A DNA stretch of 64,000 nucleotides, taken from the NCBI RefSeq assembly GCF_020400725.1, contig NZ_JAINVG010000027.1, positions 1 to 64,000 on the forward strand, in the 5' to 3' direction. Source of the stretch: Streptomyces sp. NK15101. GTDB taxonomy: Bacteria > Actinomycetota > Actinomycetes > Streptomycetales > Streptomycetaceae. Positions 1 through 8,685 of the stretch are shown here, one piece after another. Position numbers and translations under genes: made by a program. The stretch's first letter is position 1. Every line of letters begins with the position of its first letter. Below the pieces are notes generated by a model, which was not told the origin of the DNA, searched no databases, and saw only the letters and a program-made list of their open reading frames with translations.

Positions 1-1
1 A

Positions 2-1816
2 CCCGCCGGCCGCACCGGCCGGGCGCTCGCCCTCTTCGGGCGGGTGACCGCAGCCGTCACCCGCACCACCGCGGCCGGAGCGACGGCCGCGGCCCCCGCC
101 GGAGGCACCGACCCCGCCGGAGCCCTGCGGGTCGTCGAGGCGCCGGAAGCGGACGACCGGGCGCTGACGGACGTCGGGGCGGAGCGCGCCGCCGCCCTCG
201 CCCTCGTCCACGAGGACGACGAGACCAACATCCGGGCCGCGCTCACCGCCCGCCGCCTCAACCCCCGGCTGCGCCTGGTGATCCGGCTCTACAACCGCAA
301 GCTGGGCCAGCACCTGGAAACCCTCCTCGACCAGGCCGCCGCCGTCGCCGAACCGGGGCTCGACCCCGAGAAGCTCGACGCCGCCACCACCGTCCTCTCC
401 GACGTCGACACCGCCGCTCCCGCCCTCGCCGCGGCCGCCGTCGCGGGCACCAGCAAGGTGGTCCAGGCCGGGGGACTGCTGCTGCACGCCGTCGACCGGC
501 CGCCCGTCGCCGGCCAGGCGCCCGACCCCGGGCTCTGCACGCTCGCCCTGCTCTCGGCCACCGCCGGCGACCCGGCCGGCTGCGAGGGCTCCGAGCACAG
601 CGGCGACGCGGGCCCCCGGCTCCTGCCCGACGACCGGACGGTCGCCGCCGCCACCGGACGGGCCGCCGTTACCCTCGAAGCGGTCACCCCGGCGGACCCG
701 GCCCTCCCGGCGGCCCGCCTCGCCGCCTCCGCGCTGCCCGTCGCCTCGCTCTTCTCCCGCCGCCTGCGCTGGTCCCTCGCCGGCGCCGTCGCCGCCGTCC
801 TCGCGCTCGCCCTCGCCTCCACCTTCACCACCGGCGACCACCCCCTGCACGCCGCCTATCTGACGCTGCTCGACATCTTCGCCATCGGCGACCCGGCGGT
901 CGGAGAACCGACCGGCCGTCAGGTCCTGCAGATCCTCGCCGGGTTCGTCGGCCTCCTCCTGCTCCCGGTGATCGTCGCGGCCCTCCTCGAAGGCCTCGGC
1001 ACCTTCCGCACCGCGACCACCCTGCGCCGCCCGCCGCGCGGCCTCTCCGGCCACGTCGTCCTCCTCGGGCTCGGCAAGGTCGGCACCCGTGTCCTCGCCC
1101 GGCTCCGGAGACTGAACATCCCGGTGGTGTGCGTCGAATCCGACCCCGAGGCCCGGGGCATCGCCGTCGCCCGCAGGCTGCGCGTCCCCACCGTCATCGG
1201 CGACGTCACCGAGGAAGGCGTCCTGGAGGCGGCCCGCATCCACCGCGCGCACGCCCTCCTGGCCCTGACCAGCGTCGACATCACCAATCTGGAGGCCGCG
1301 CTGTCGGCCCGCGCCGTCACCCCCGACCTGCGGGTCGTGCTGCGGCTCTACGACGACGACTTCGCCACCGCCGTCTTCCGCACCCTGCGCACCGCCCACC
1401 CCGGGGCCCTCACCCGCAGCCGCAGCGTCTCCCACCTCGCCGCGCCCGCCTTCGCGGGCGCCATGATGGGCCGCCGGATCCTCGGAGCCGTGCCCGTCGA
1501 GCGCCGGGTCCTCCTCTTCGCCGCCGTGGACGTCGCCGACCACCCGCTCCTGGACGGCCGGACGGTCGCCGAGGCCTTCCGCCCCGGCGCCTGGCGGGTC
1601 ATCGCGCTCGACGGCGGCGGCCACGGCCCCTCCGGCCAGGGCTGGCGCCTCGCGCCCGAGCGGATCCTCGGCCCCGGGGACCGGGTCGTCGTGGCCGCCA
1701 CCCGCCGGGGCCTGGCCGAACTCCTCGGCCGGGGCGACCGAGGAGCTCAGGGCGATCCGTTCGCTCGGGGCGACCGAGGCGCCAGAGGGTCGGCCGATAC
1801 GAGCGCGGCGGACTGA
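2..1816 (+). CDS. TrkA/RCK-type NAD-binding ion-channel protein (5' partial)
   Basis: Probable K+ channel or transport-regulating membrane protein. The reading frame is open to the left edge of the window, so the true start lies outside; the first internal start is a GTG at 44. Two RCK/TrkA-N-like modules flank a membrane part. The N-terminal module ends with an NIRAALTARRLNP segment; the C-terminal one begins with a nucleotide-binding glycine run (VVLLGLGKVGTRVLARL) and contains NLEAALSARAV. Between them two hydrophobic stretches, with a short loop containing DIFAIGDPAVGEP, resemble a two-helix pore unit, though I see no TVGYG selectivity filter. The last 50 residues are charged, Gly-rich and tail-like (GDRGA repeats). 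The family is cytoplasmic-membrane bound and senses NAD(H) or another ligand; the ion is an inference. Confidence 0.85.
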   Translation, partial: PAGRTGRALALFGRVTAAVTRTTAAGATAAAPAGGTDPAGALRVVEAPEADDRALTDVGAERAAALALVHEDDETNIRAALTARRLNPRLRLVIRLYNRKLGQHLETLLDQAAAVAEPGLDPEKLDAATTVLSDVDTAAPALAAAAVAGTSKVVQAGGLLLHAVDRPPVAGQAPDPGLCTLALLSATAGDPAGCEGSEHSGDAGPRLLPDDRTVAAATGRAAVTLEAVTPADPALPAARLAASALPVASLFSRRLRWSLAGAVAAVLALALASTFTTGDHPLHAAYLTLLDIFAIGDPAVGEPTGRQVLQILAGFVGLLLLPVIVAALLEGLGTFRTATTLRRPPRGLSGHVVLLGLGKVGTRVLARLRRLNIPVVCVESDPEARGIAVARRLRVPTVIGDVTEEGVLEAARIHRAHALLALTSVDITNLEAALSARAVTPDLRVVLRLYDDDFATAVFRTLRTAHPGALTRSRSVSHLAAPAFAGAMMGRRILGAVPVERRVLLFAAVDVADHPLLDGRTVAEAFRPGAWRVIALDGGGHGPSGQGWRLAPERILGPGDRVVVAATRRGLAELLGRGDRGAQGDPFARGDRGARGSADTSAAD

Positions 1817-1979
1817 CCGACGGGAGCGAGCGGCGCGGCCGGGGCCGGCCCGGTGCCGCGGGCGGCGTGCGGCGGGGAGAGCGCGCCGGACAAGTCCGTA
1901 CGAACAGAGCGGGGTTGACCGTAGGATCTGACCGCTCACGTGCCGAGACGACCCGCGTCCGCAGTCAGGAGTCCCTTCC

Positions 1980-3233
1980 TTGAACACACCGCACACCACC
2001 CCGGCCGCCGGCCGTCCGCCGTACCGCATGGACCCGGCGGGCGGCTGCCCCCACGCGGCGAACGCCCGGCTGCTCGCCGAGGGCGCCGTGGCCCCCGTGG
2101 TGCTGCCCGGCGAGATCGATGGCATGGCGGTGCTCGGCCACGACGCGCTGCGCGACTTCCTCTCCCACCCCGACGTCGCCAAGGGCCCCCAGCACTTCAC
2201 CGCCCTCACCGAGGGCCGCATACCCGACGGCTGGCCGCTGCGGACCTTCGCCACCGTGCCCGGGATGACCACCGCCGACGGCGCCGACCACCGCCGGCTG
2301 CGCACCCTCGTCAGCAGCGCCTTCACCGCCCGCCGGGTCGAGGAGCTCCGACCCCGCGTCGAGGCCGTCACGGCGGGACTCCTCGACGGACTCGCGGAAG
2401 CCGCCTCCGCCGGCGACGGCGTCGCCGATCTGCGCCGCCACTACGCGCTGCCCCTGCCGCTCGGCGTCATCTGCGAACTCCTCGGCGTCGACCCGGCCCA
2501 CCAGGACCGACTGCACCACCTCTCCAGCCTGGTCGTCGCCACCGACACCGAGCCCGCCCGCGCCGTCGCCGCCAACCGCGAACTCGTCGAGCTCCTGGGC
2601 TCCATCGCCGCCGACAAGGCCGCCGCGCCCGGCGACGACCTCACCAGCGCCCTCATCGCCGCCCGGGACGAGGGCGGCGACCGGCTCAGCCAGCCCGAGC
2701 TCATCGGCACGCTGCTCCTGATGATCATCGCGGGCCACGAGACCACCCTGAACCTCGTCACCAACGCGGTCCGCGCGCTCTGCACCCACCGCGACCAGCT
2801 CGCCCTCGTCCTCGACGGCCGCGCCGACTGGGCCGACGTGGTGGAGGAGACCCTCCGCTGGGACAGCCCGGTCAGCTACTTCCCGTTCCGCTACCCCACC
2901 CGCGACCTCACCGTGGACGGCACCCTCATCCCCCGGGGCACCCCCGTCCTCGCCGGATACTCGGCGGCGGGCCGCGACACGAAGGCGCACGGCCCGGACG
3001 CCGACCGCTTCGACATCACCCGCGCCGCGACGGTCAAGCACCTCTCGCTCGGCCACGGCCCCCACTACTGCCTGGGCGCCCCGCTCGCCCGGCTGGAGGC
3101 CGCGATCGCCCTGGAGGCGCTCTTCACCCGCTTCCCCGGCCTGGACCTCGCGGTCCCCGAGGCCGGGCTGACCCGTCACTCCGGCTTCGTCGGCAACAGC
3201 GTCCGGGCCCTCCCCGTCCGCTTGGGCGCCTGA
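1980..3233 (+). CDS. Cytochrome P450
   Basis: Soluble bacterial P450 of 417 aa, the normal length. All three signatures are present: the I-helix oxygen-binding AGHETT (about residue 249), the K-helix ExxR in EETLRW, and the heme loop SLGHGPHYCLG, with axial Cys364. It should hydroxylate an unknown small hydrophobic substrate using electrons from a ferredoxin and reductase, neither of which is encoded nearby. The start is TTG with AGGAG seven bases upstream; the next in-frame Met comes about 16 residues later, inside conserved sequence (YRMDPAGGCPH), so TTG is preferred. It is monocistronic: 163 bp separate it from the previous gene and the next genes are on the other strand. The substrate cannot be read from sequence. 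Confidence 0.93.
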   Translation: MNTPHTTPAAGRPPYRMDPAGGCPHAANARLLAEGAVAPVVLPGEIDGMAVLGHDALRDFLSHPDVAKGPQHFTALTEGRIPDGWPLRTFATVPGMTTADGADHRRLRTLVSSAFTARRVEELRPRVEAVTAGLLDGLAEAASAGDGVADLRRHYALPLPLGVICELLGVDPAHQDRLHHLSSLVVATDTEPARAVAANRELVELLGSIAADKAAAPGDDLTSALIAARDEGGDRLSQPELIGTLLLMIIAGHETTLNLVTNAVRALCTHRDQLALVLDGRADWADVVEETLRWDSPVSYFPFRYPTRDLTVDGTLIPRGTPVLAGYSAAGRDTKAHGPDADRFDITRAATVKHLSLGHGPHYCLGAPLARLEAAIALEALFTRFPGLDLAVPEAGLTRHSGFVGNSVRALPVRLGA

Positions 3234-3246
3234 CCGCGCGCCGCCC

Positions 3247-3492
3247 TCAGCCGGTCCGTCCCCAGGCGCTCGCGGGGGAGGCCCGCAGGGAGGAGACGAG
3301 GCGCAGCAGCCGGTCCTCGTTCCCGGCGAGGCCCGCTGCGCGGAGCGCCTCGTCCGCCTCCGCCATGGGGTGGGTGAGCATCACTCCCGCGTACGGGGCG
3401 AGCTGCGGGTCGGTCAGCACGGCCTGCGTGGACTCCAGCAGTCGCAGGTACGCCTGGGCGGCCGCGCGCTCGCTGGCGGTGATCGTGGTCAT
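3247..3492 (-). CDS. Small hypothetical protein (81 aa)
   Basis: Helical 81-aa protein starting MTTITASERAAAQAYLRLL, with GGGAG seven bases before the ATG and strong GC3 bias, so it is probably expressed. No catalytic motif is visible. The sequence resembles the C-terminal helical tail found in some actinobacterial MftR/TetR-like proteins, but there is no HTH here, so no function is proposed. It ends 13 bp from the convergent P450 stop. It is read in the same direction as the NUDIX gene, 62 bp downstream of that gene's stop. Confidence 0.6.
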   Translation of the reverse strand: MTTITASERAAAQAYLRLLESTQAVLTDPQLAPYAGVMLTHPMAEADEALRAAGLAGNEDRLLRLVSSLRASPASAWGRTG

Positions 3493-3554
3493 GTCGGGCT
3501 CCCTCTCGACAGTTCGGCGCTCACCACCTTCTCGTACGGGTCTGACAATCGGGC

Positions 3555-4031
3555 TCAGGCCCGTCCGTCGAGGTGGGCCGACAGCCGTTCCAGGAACACC
3601 CGCTGTCCGGAGACGAGCAGCGGGACGGCGGCCTCCGGCGCGAACCAGCCCACCCGGTCGATCTCCGGGAACGCCTCCCGGACGCCCGACCGGGGCGGCC
3701 ACTCCATGACGAAGGTCCCCGGCACCACGTCGGCCGGGTCGAGGTCGCCCTCGACGGCCCACACGGTGACGAGCTTCCCGTTCCGCTGGCGGGCCTCGCC
3801 GAGGGGGAACCACTCGCCGTCGGGGGCGGGGAGGCCCAGCTCCTCCAGGAACTCACGCCGTGCCGCGGCCTCGGGAGCCTCGTCGGGCTCGTACTCCCCC
3901 TTGGGGATCGACCAGGCGGACTCCTCGCGGGACGACCAGAAGGGCCCGCCCATGTGACCGATGAGGACCTCGACGCCCCCTCCCGCCGTACGGCGGAAGA
4001 CCAGAAGACCCGCGCTGCGCTTGTCCGGCAT
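3555..4031 (-). CDS. NUDIX hydrolase
   Basis: A 158-aa single-domain NUDIX protein. The Nudix box fits GX5EX7REUXEEXGU: Gly45, Glu51, Arg59-Glu60, Glu63-Glu64, Gly66. It should be a cytosolic Mg2+-dependent hydrolase of a nucleoside diphosphate linked to X. The HMGGPFW...WSIPKGEYEPDE layout resembles the NUDIX subgroup near diadenosine/nucleotide hydrolases (PF00293, NTP-PPase-like), but the substrate is not assigned. The ATG at 4031 (MPDKRSAGLLVFRR) is chosen because conservation normally begins there; a 13-residue in-frame extension exists upstream but has no homology-like features. Confidence 0.88.
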   Translation of the reverse strand: MPDKRSAGLLVFRRTAGGGVEVLIGHMGGPFWSSREESAWSIPKGEYEPDEAPEAAARREFLEELGLPAPDGEWFPLGEARQRNGKLVTVWAVEGDLDPADVVPGTFVMEWPPRSGVREAFPEIDRVGWFAPEAAVPLLVSGQRVFLERLSAHLDGRA

Positions 4032-4088
4032 GCGCCCCAGTCTGGCCGAAGGATCCGGCCGCCGCAGCACCCTTCGCGGTTTCCGTCC

Positions 4089-5294
4089 CTATTCCTCCGC
4101 TTCGACCGTCACCGGACCGCCCGCGAGGTCCACGCCGCTCGTCCACCGGGCCCCGAGCCGCACCGAACGCCAGGGGACGAGCGTCCCGCTCAGCCGCTCC
4201 CGCCGCAGCGGGACACCGTCCTGGGCGACGGTCAGGACCGGGCGCGCGAGCCGCCGGTCCGGCCGCACGAGGAGGGAGGCGGCCTCCGGGCCCAGCAGAC
4301 CGGGCGTCACCCACCGCAGCGGGCCCACCGCCGTCACGGGCACCCCGGTGGCCGGCCAGGGGCGGCCGGCGAGCCGTTCGAGCACCGGCCCGGCCACCGC
4401 GCGCCCCTCGGCGGCGGCCACGAGCGCCGGCTCCACCCCGCGCAGGAGGTTGCCGACGGCGAAGACCCCGGGCTCGGCGGTGCGGAAGCCCCGGTCCGTC
4501 AGGGGGCCCCGGGCGCCGGGCGCGAGCGGCAGTCCGCGGGCGCGGACGAGTTCGTGGTCCGGGATCCAGTCGCCGGTGAAGACCACCGTGTCGCACCGCA
4601 GCACGCCCGTCCGCCCGTCCCCGCCCCGCACCGCGACCCCCGTCAGTCGGCCGCGTCCGAGGAGTTCCGTCACGACCGCGCCGGCGAGGACGGGTGCTCC
4701 GGCGGACGTGACGGCGGGGCAGGGACGTTCGGCGACGACGGCCGCCACCTCCACCCCGGCCGCGCGCAGCGTCCGCACCGCGCCCCGTGCCACCGGATCG
4801 CCGCCGACGACCACCGCCCGGCGTCCCACGTGCTCCGGCCGCGGCCCGAACCGCCGGACGGTCCGCTGGAGCTCACCCGTGGTCAGCACCCCCGCGGGCC
4901 GCGTGCCCGGCACGAGCCGGGCGCTGCGGGGCCGTTCGCGGGCTCCGGTGGCGAGGACCACCGCGCCCGCCCGGATGCGTTCGAGGCCGGTCGGGGCGGT
5001 GACGTCCAGGGTCAGGGGGCCGGCCCAGCCGGTGGCCGAGACGCCGGTGCGGACCGTCGCCCCCGCCCGCAGCGCCTCCCGCACCGCGCGCCGCGCGTAC
5101 GCCGGTCCGTCCAGGGCGCGCCCCCGGGCGTCCGCGCCGAATCCCGGCCGGGAGCAGTGGCGCGGCACCCCGCCGGCCGTGGCCTCCCGCTCCAGGACCT
5201 CGACGCGGCCCGTGCCCGCCGCCGCGAGCCGTGCCGCCGCGGCGAGCCCGGCGGGGCCCGCGCCCACGACGAGGACGTCGACCGTACGGGTCAC
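4089..5294 (-). CDS. FAD/NAD(P)-dependent oxidoreductase, second subunit of a GlpA-type dehydrogenase
   Basis: A 401-aa flavoprotein. The N-terminal dinucleotide fold is VVGAGPAGLAAAARL; a second Rossmann-like segment (AVVVGGDPVARGAVRTL) and the ATGARERPR motif are typical of pyridine-nucleotide-disulfide-type oxidoreductases. In many bacteria such a protein is encoded next to a GlpA-like oxidase with a C-terminal BFD domain and a glycerol-kinase-like gene, as here, with a third small DUF1667 protein; that third gene is absent from this operon. It probably passes electrons from the neighbouring GlpA-like subunit to an acceptor. The start is GTG with GGGGAGGGG just upstream. It is the last gene of the minus-strand operon, after a 166-bp gap filled by a tandem repeat. 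Confidence 0.8.
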   Translation of the reverse strand: MTRTVDVLVVGAGPAGLAAAARLAAAGTGRVEVLEREATAGGVPRHCSRPGFGADARGRALDGPAYARRAVREALRAGATVRTGVSATGWAGPLTLDVTAPTGLERIRAGAVVLATGARERPRSARLVPGTRPAGVLTTGELQRTVRRFGPRPEHVGRRAVVVGGDPVARGAVRTLRAAGVEVAAVVAERPCPAVTSAGAPVLAGAVVTELLGRGRLTGVAVRGGDGRTGVLRCDTVVFTGDWIPDHELVRARGLPLAPGARGPLTDRGFRTAEPGVFAVGNLLRGVEPALVAAAEGRAVAGPVLERLAGRPWPATGVPVTAVGPLRWVTPGLLGPEAASLLVRPDRRLARPVLTVAQDGVPLRRERLSGTLVPWRSVRLGARWTSGVDLAGGPVTVEAEE

Positions 5295-5306
5295 GACGTC
5301 CCCTCC

Positions 5307-5466
5307 CCGTACGACGGCATCCGGCCCACCGCGCCCGTCCCCGTACCCGCCGCCCGGCTCACCGTGCTTCCACCCCGTACGACACCGCCCGGCTCACCGA
5401 GCCCCGTCCCCGTGCCCGCCGCCCAGCTCACCGTGCCCGTCCCGTACGACACCGCCCGGCTCACCG
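5307..5466. repeat. 68-bp tandem repeat, about 2.3 copies
   Basis: CCGTACGAC recurs at 5307, 5375 and 5442, each followed by related text ending CCGGCTCACCG, with nearly constant spacing of 68 and 67 bp. The array fills the gap between the two oxidoreductase genes and runs over the stop codon of the upstream one (5461). No hairpin terminator was seen in it. It could be simple slippage expansion or an mRNA spacer. Confidence 0.75.
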
Positions 5467-6909
5467 CGCCCCCTCCCCGTGCCGCACCGCGCCGTCCCCT
5501 TCCCGCGCCCGTTCCTCGAACAGCGCCCGCACCTCCGCGCCGCAGTGGTGGCCCTGGCAGCGGCCGCCGCGGGCGCGCGTCCTGCGCCGCAGCCCGTCGA
5601 GGCCGCCGGGCGGGATCGTCGAGGCGAGCGCGGCCCGGATCTCGCCCCGGGTGACCCGCTCGCAGTGGCAGACGATCGTCCCGAACTCCGGTTCGCGGGC
5701 GATGAGTCCGGCGTCCCGGTACGGGCGGGGGAAGGCCTCGCCGAGGTTCGGCATACGGACCGGGGCGAGCGGGCGGGCCGGCCCCGGGTCGAGGCCGCAG
5801 TCCGCGAGGAGGCCGAGCACGTGCTCGGCGATGGCCAGGGAGGCGGTGAGCCCGGTGGACCGGATCCCGCCCACCGTCACGTACCGCAGCCCGGGGTGGG
5901 CGGCGATCCGGTAGTCCTCCTGTCCGGTGGCGGCCCGCAGTCCCGCGTAGACGGCGGTGACCTCCTCGTCGAGGAGGGCGGGGAGGATCCGGCCGCCCTG
6001 CTCCCGCAGGCCGGCGAGGCCCTCCGCCGTCGTGCCCGTGGCGGTCTTGTCGGCCAGGTCCTCGGCGGTGGGCCCGAGCATGACGTTCCCGTACACCGTG
6101 GGCGAGACGAGCACGCCCTTGCCGAGCGGGCCGGGTACCGGCAGCAGGATGTGCCGGACCAGGTCGCGGGCGAACTTGTCGAAGACGAGCAGCTGGCCCC
6201 GGCGCGGGGTGACGGTGAAGTCCTCCCGGCCGACCAGCGCGTCGAAGGCGTCGGCGTGGAGACCGCAGGCGTTCACGAGGAGACGGGTCCGCAGCACCCC
6301 GCGCCGGGTGACGAGCCGGTGGTACGGATCGCCCGGTCGCACCTTCTCCACCCGGCAGTTCAGATGCAGGTCGACGCCGGAGCGGACGGCCTGCGTGGCG
6401 TACGCGAGGGTGGTCGTCCACGGGCAGATCACGGACTCGCCCGGCACCTCGAGGGCTCCCAGGGCGCCGGGGCCCAAGTGCGGTTCGCGCAAGGCGAGTT
6501 CCTCGGCGGTGAGCAGCCGTGTGGTGCGGTGGCCGTTGCGCTCCGCCTTCTCGGCGAGCCGGGGGAGCGCCGCCCGCTGCTGCTCGTCCCAGGCGACGAG
6601 CAGCGCCCCGAGCGGCTCCACCGGGATGCCCGCCTCCCGCGCGTACGCGCCGAGCAGGCGGTGTCCCTCGCGCACCAGCCGGGCTTCCAGGGTGCCGGGC
6701 ACCGCGTCGAAACCGGTGTGCAGGATGGCCGTGTTGGCCTTCGAGGTGCCGTCGCCGACGTCGTTCGCGGCGTCCACGAGCGCGGTCCGCAGCGGGTGGC
6801 GGCCCAGGGCCCGGGCGATCGCGGAACCGACGACCCCCGCGCCGACGACCACGACGTCGTACTCCGCGGCCCCGCCGGCGGGCAGCGGCCCGGTCCGCGT
6901 CACGCTCAT
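5461..6909 (-). CDS. FAD-dependent oxidoreductase with C-terminal BFD-like [2Fe-2S] domain (GlpA/LhgO-like)
   Basis: 482-aa DAO-family flavoprotein. Residues about 15-45 carry VVVVGAGVVGSAIARAL; the segment DVGDGTSKANTAILHTGFD is characteristic of glycerol-3-phosphate / L-2-hydroxyglutarate dehydrogenases. The C-terminus (about 415-470) is a BFD-type domain with the cysteine pattern CHCERV ... GRCQGHHCG, expected to hold a [2Fe-2S] cluster, as in GlpA and in amine/opine oxidases. The likely reaction is oxidation of glycerol-3-phosphate (or another hydroxy acid) with electrons passed to the downstream flavoprotein and quinone. Its ATG overlaps the stop of the kinase gene (ATGA, 6906-6909), so the two are translationally coupled. 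Substrate assignment is inferred from the kinase partner. Confidence 0.88.
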   Translation of the reverse strand: MSVTRTGPLPAGGAAEYDVVVVGAGVVGSAIARALGRHPLRTALVDAANDVGDGTSKANTAILHTGFDAVPGTLEARLVREGHRLLGAYAREAGIPVEPLGALLVAWDEQQRAALPRLAEKAERNGHRTTRLLTAEELALREPHLGPGALGALEVPGESVICPWTTTLAYATQAVRSGVDLHLNCRVEKVRPGDPYHRLVTRRGVLRTRLLVNACGLHADAFDALVGREDFTVTPRRGQLLVFDKFARDLVRHILLPVPGPLGKGVLVSPTVYGNVMLGPTAEDLADKTATGTTAEGLAGLREQGGRILPALLDEEVTAVYAGLRAATGQEDYRIAAHPGLRYVTVGGIRSTGLTASLAIAEHVLGLLADCGLDPGPARPLAPVRMPNLGEAFPRPYRDAGLIAREPEFGTIVCHCERVTRGEIRAALASTIPPGGLDGLRRRTRARGGRCQGHHCGAEVRALFEERAREGDGAVRHGEGAR

Positions 6910-8381
6910 GCGGCCCCGCCGCCGGCACCCGCACCGGCCGCGCCCGCCGACCGCTCCACAAGCGCCGACACCTCCGCCCGGAAGCGCGCCAGGCGCGCCG
7001 CCGCCTCGTCGCCCGGGATCCGGGGCTCGTACACGGCCGAGGGCTTCCACTCCGGCACGGCCTCGCGGAGCGTGAGCCCCGGCCGGTGTCCGAGCCGGGC
7101 GACCGCGCCGACCCCGAGCGCCGTGGCGTCGGGCAGCGAGGAGACCTCGACGGGGAGCTGCAGCAGATCGGCCTGGGTCTGCATGAGCAGCGCCGACCGG
7201 GTCAGACCGCCGTCGGCGCGCAGCGAGGTCAGCGGCGCGCCCCGGCCCGAGGCGGCGGCCGCGGCGAGCTCCACCACCTGGGCGGCGATGCCCTCGCACA
7301 GGGCGCGCACCAGATGGCCCGGCCCGGTGTCCAGGCCGAGGCCGGTGAGCGAGCCGCGCACGTCCCCCCGCCACCAGGGCGCGGCGAGCCCCGCGAAGGC
7401 GGGGACGAAGGTGACGCCGCCGGCGTCCGGGACGCCGGCGCCGACCGCGTCGAGCTCCCCGGCACCGGAGATCACGCCCAGGTCGGTGAGCCAGCGCACG
7501 GCCGAGGCGACCGTGTACACCTGGCCGTCGAGGCAGTGGGTGACGCGCCCGCCGAGCCGCCAGGCCACGCAGCTCACGAGCCCGGAGGCGGTGCGCCGCG
7601 GTTCGGAACCGGTCTGCGCGAGGAGGAAGGCGCCGGTGCCGTAGGTGCACTTGGCGGCGGCGGGGTCGTCCGCGCTCTGCGTGAGCAGCGCCGCCTGCTG
7701 GTCCACCAGGAGGCCGGTGAGCGGCAGCGCGGGGCCGAAAGCGGTCGTGGTGCCGACCGGGGCGTCGCAGTCCACGACCCGGGGGAGCGCCTCGCCGCCG
7801 AGTCCGTACAGGTCGAGGGCGGTCTCCGACCAGGCGACCGTGTCGAGGTCGAGGAGACCGGTCCGTCCGGCGGTCGCCGCGTCCGTGACGAACGCGCCCG
7901 TGAGGCGGTGGACGAGCCAGGCGTCGCTGGTGGTGACCACTCCGGCGCCGGTGGCGTGGCGGCGGATCCAGGCCATCTTGGGCGCGGCGAAGTAGGGGTC
8001 GACCGGAAGGCCGGTGAGACGGCGCAGCTCCTCGGCACGGTCGCCGAGACCGGCACAGACCGAGGCGGCCCTGCGGTCCTGCCAGACGAGGGCGTCGGTG
8101 AGCGGTTCCCCGGTGGCGGGGTCCCAGGCGAGCACGGTCTCGCCCTGGTTGGCGAGACCCACGGCGACGACCGGCACGTCCGCCTCGGCGAGCGCCGTCC
8201 GTCCGGCGGCGACCACGGAGTCGTACAGCTCACGCGGGTCGACCTCGACCAGGCCGCCGGGGAGGTGGCGGGGCCGGACGGGTGCCGTCCCGGTGCCGAC
8301 GACACCCCGCTCGGGGCAGAGGACGAGGGCCTTCGTGCCCGACGTGCCCTGGTCGACGGCGAGTACCGCTCCGACCGTCAT
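6906..8381 (-). CDS. FGGY-family carbohydrate kinase (glycerol-kinase-like)
   Basis: 491-aa sugar kinase. The N-terminal phosphate-1 loop AVDQGTSGTKALV, the central DALVWQDRRAA and SDAWLVHRLTG segments and the C-terminal ADGGLTRSALLMQ adenosine motif place it in FGGY, close to glycerol kinase. It would phosphorylate glycerol or a related polyol in the cytosol. It opens the operon kinase, GlpA-like oxidase, second flavoprotein, which matches a glycerol to glycerol-3-phosphate to dihydroxyacetone-phosphate route. GGGAG lies seven bases before the ATG. Canonical GlpK has MADKYVAAIDQGTTSSR-like text; this one is divergent, so another polyol is possible. Confidence 0.88.
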   Translation of the reverse strand: MTVGAVLAVDQGTSGTKALVLCPERGVVGTGTAPVRPRHLPGGLVEVDPRELYDSVVAAGRTALAEADVPVVAVGLANQGETVLAWDPATGEPLTDALVWQDRRAASVCAGLGDRAEELRRLTGLPVDPYFAAPKMAWIRRHATGAGVVTTSDAWLVHRLTGAFVTDAATAGRTGLLDLDTVAWSETALDLYGLGGEALPRVVDCDAPVGTTTAFGPALPLTGLLVDQQAALLTQSADDPAAAKCTYGTGAFLLAQTGSEPRRTASGLVSCVAWRLGGRVTHCLDGQVYTVASAVRWLTDLGVISGAGELDAVGAGVPDAGGVTFVPAFAGLAAPWWRGDVRGSLTGLGLDTGPGHLVRALCEGIAAQVVELAAAAASGRGAPLTSLRADGGLTRSALLMQTQADLLQLPVEVSSLPDATALGVGAVARLGHRPGLTLREAVPEWKPSAVYEPRIPGDEAAARLARFRAEVSALVERSAGAAGAGAGGGAA

Positions 8382-8655
8382 CCCGCTGCTCCCTCGCTCG
8401 AACCCGCTCGGTGATCAAGCGGTCACCGAAAAGGGTCAGGGTGCCGCCGCCGGGGGGCTTCGTCAAGGCTCGGCGGCGGAGCACGTCAGGTCGCCGGGCA
8501 TACCTGACAGTAAGTCAAATTCAGTCGTTGTCTTAATAGTTACCGTCAAGAAAGAAAGTGGACCGGTCGCGTCCAGAGCCCTCTATAGTGATCGCCGATC
8601 AACGGCCGGGACGCCCGCCGAGGGACTGACCACCCCCTCCATCCACCGAGGACCC
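8382..8655. promoter_or_regulatory. Divergent promoter region between the FGGY kinase operon and the permease operon
   Basis: The 274-bp gap holds an unusually AT-rich stretch at about 8508-8550. Minus-strand TTGACG (8546-8551) and TTGACT are -35-like for the kinase operon; plus-strand TATAGT near 8583 is -10-like for the permease side. None has an ideal partner hexamer at 17 bp, so the exact promoters are not assigned. No clear inverted-repeat operator was found. Confidence 0.4.
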
Positions 8656-8685
8656 ATGTCATCCACACCACGCCCCACCCCCTGA
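8656..8685 (+). CDS. 9-residue upstream leader ORF overlapping the next start (TGATG)
   Basis: An ATG at 8656 with GAGGA five bases upstream opens a nine-codon frame (MSSTPRPTP) whose TGA (8683-8685) shares its A with the ATG of the following gene at 8685. The following gene has no obvious ribosome binding site of its own, so coupled re-initiation through this leader is plausible. Three of nine codons are proline. Whether the peptide itself matters is unknown. Confidence 0.4.
   Translation: MSSTPRPTP

Noticed and set aside
3961..7644. Plus-strand open frame of more than 1200 codons
   Set aside because: It lies antisense to the two FAD oxidoreductases and the FGGY kinase, which have clear domains and codon bias; long antisense frames are common in GC-rich DNA.
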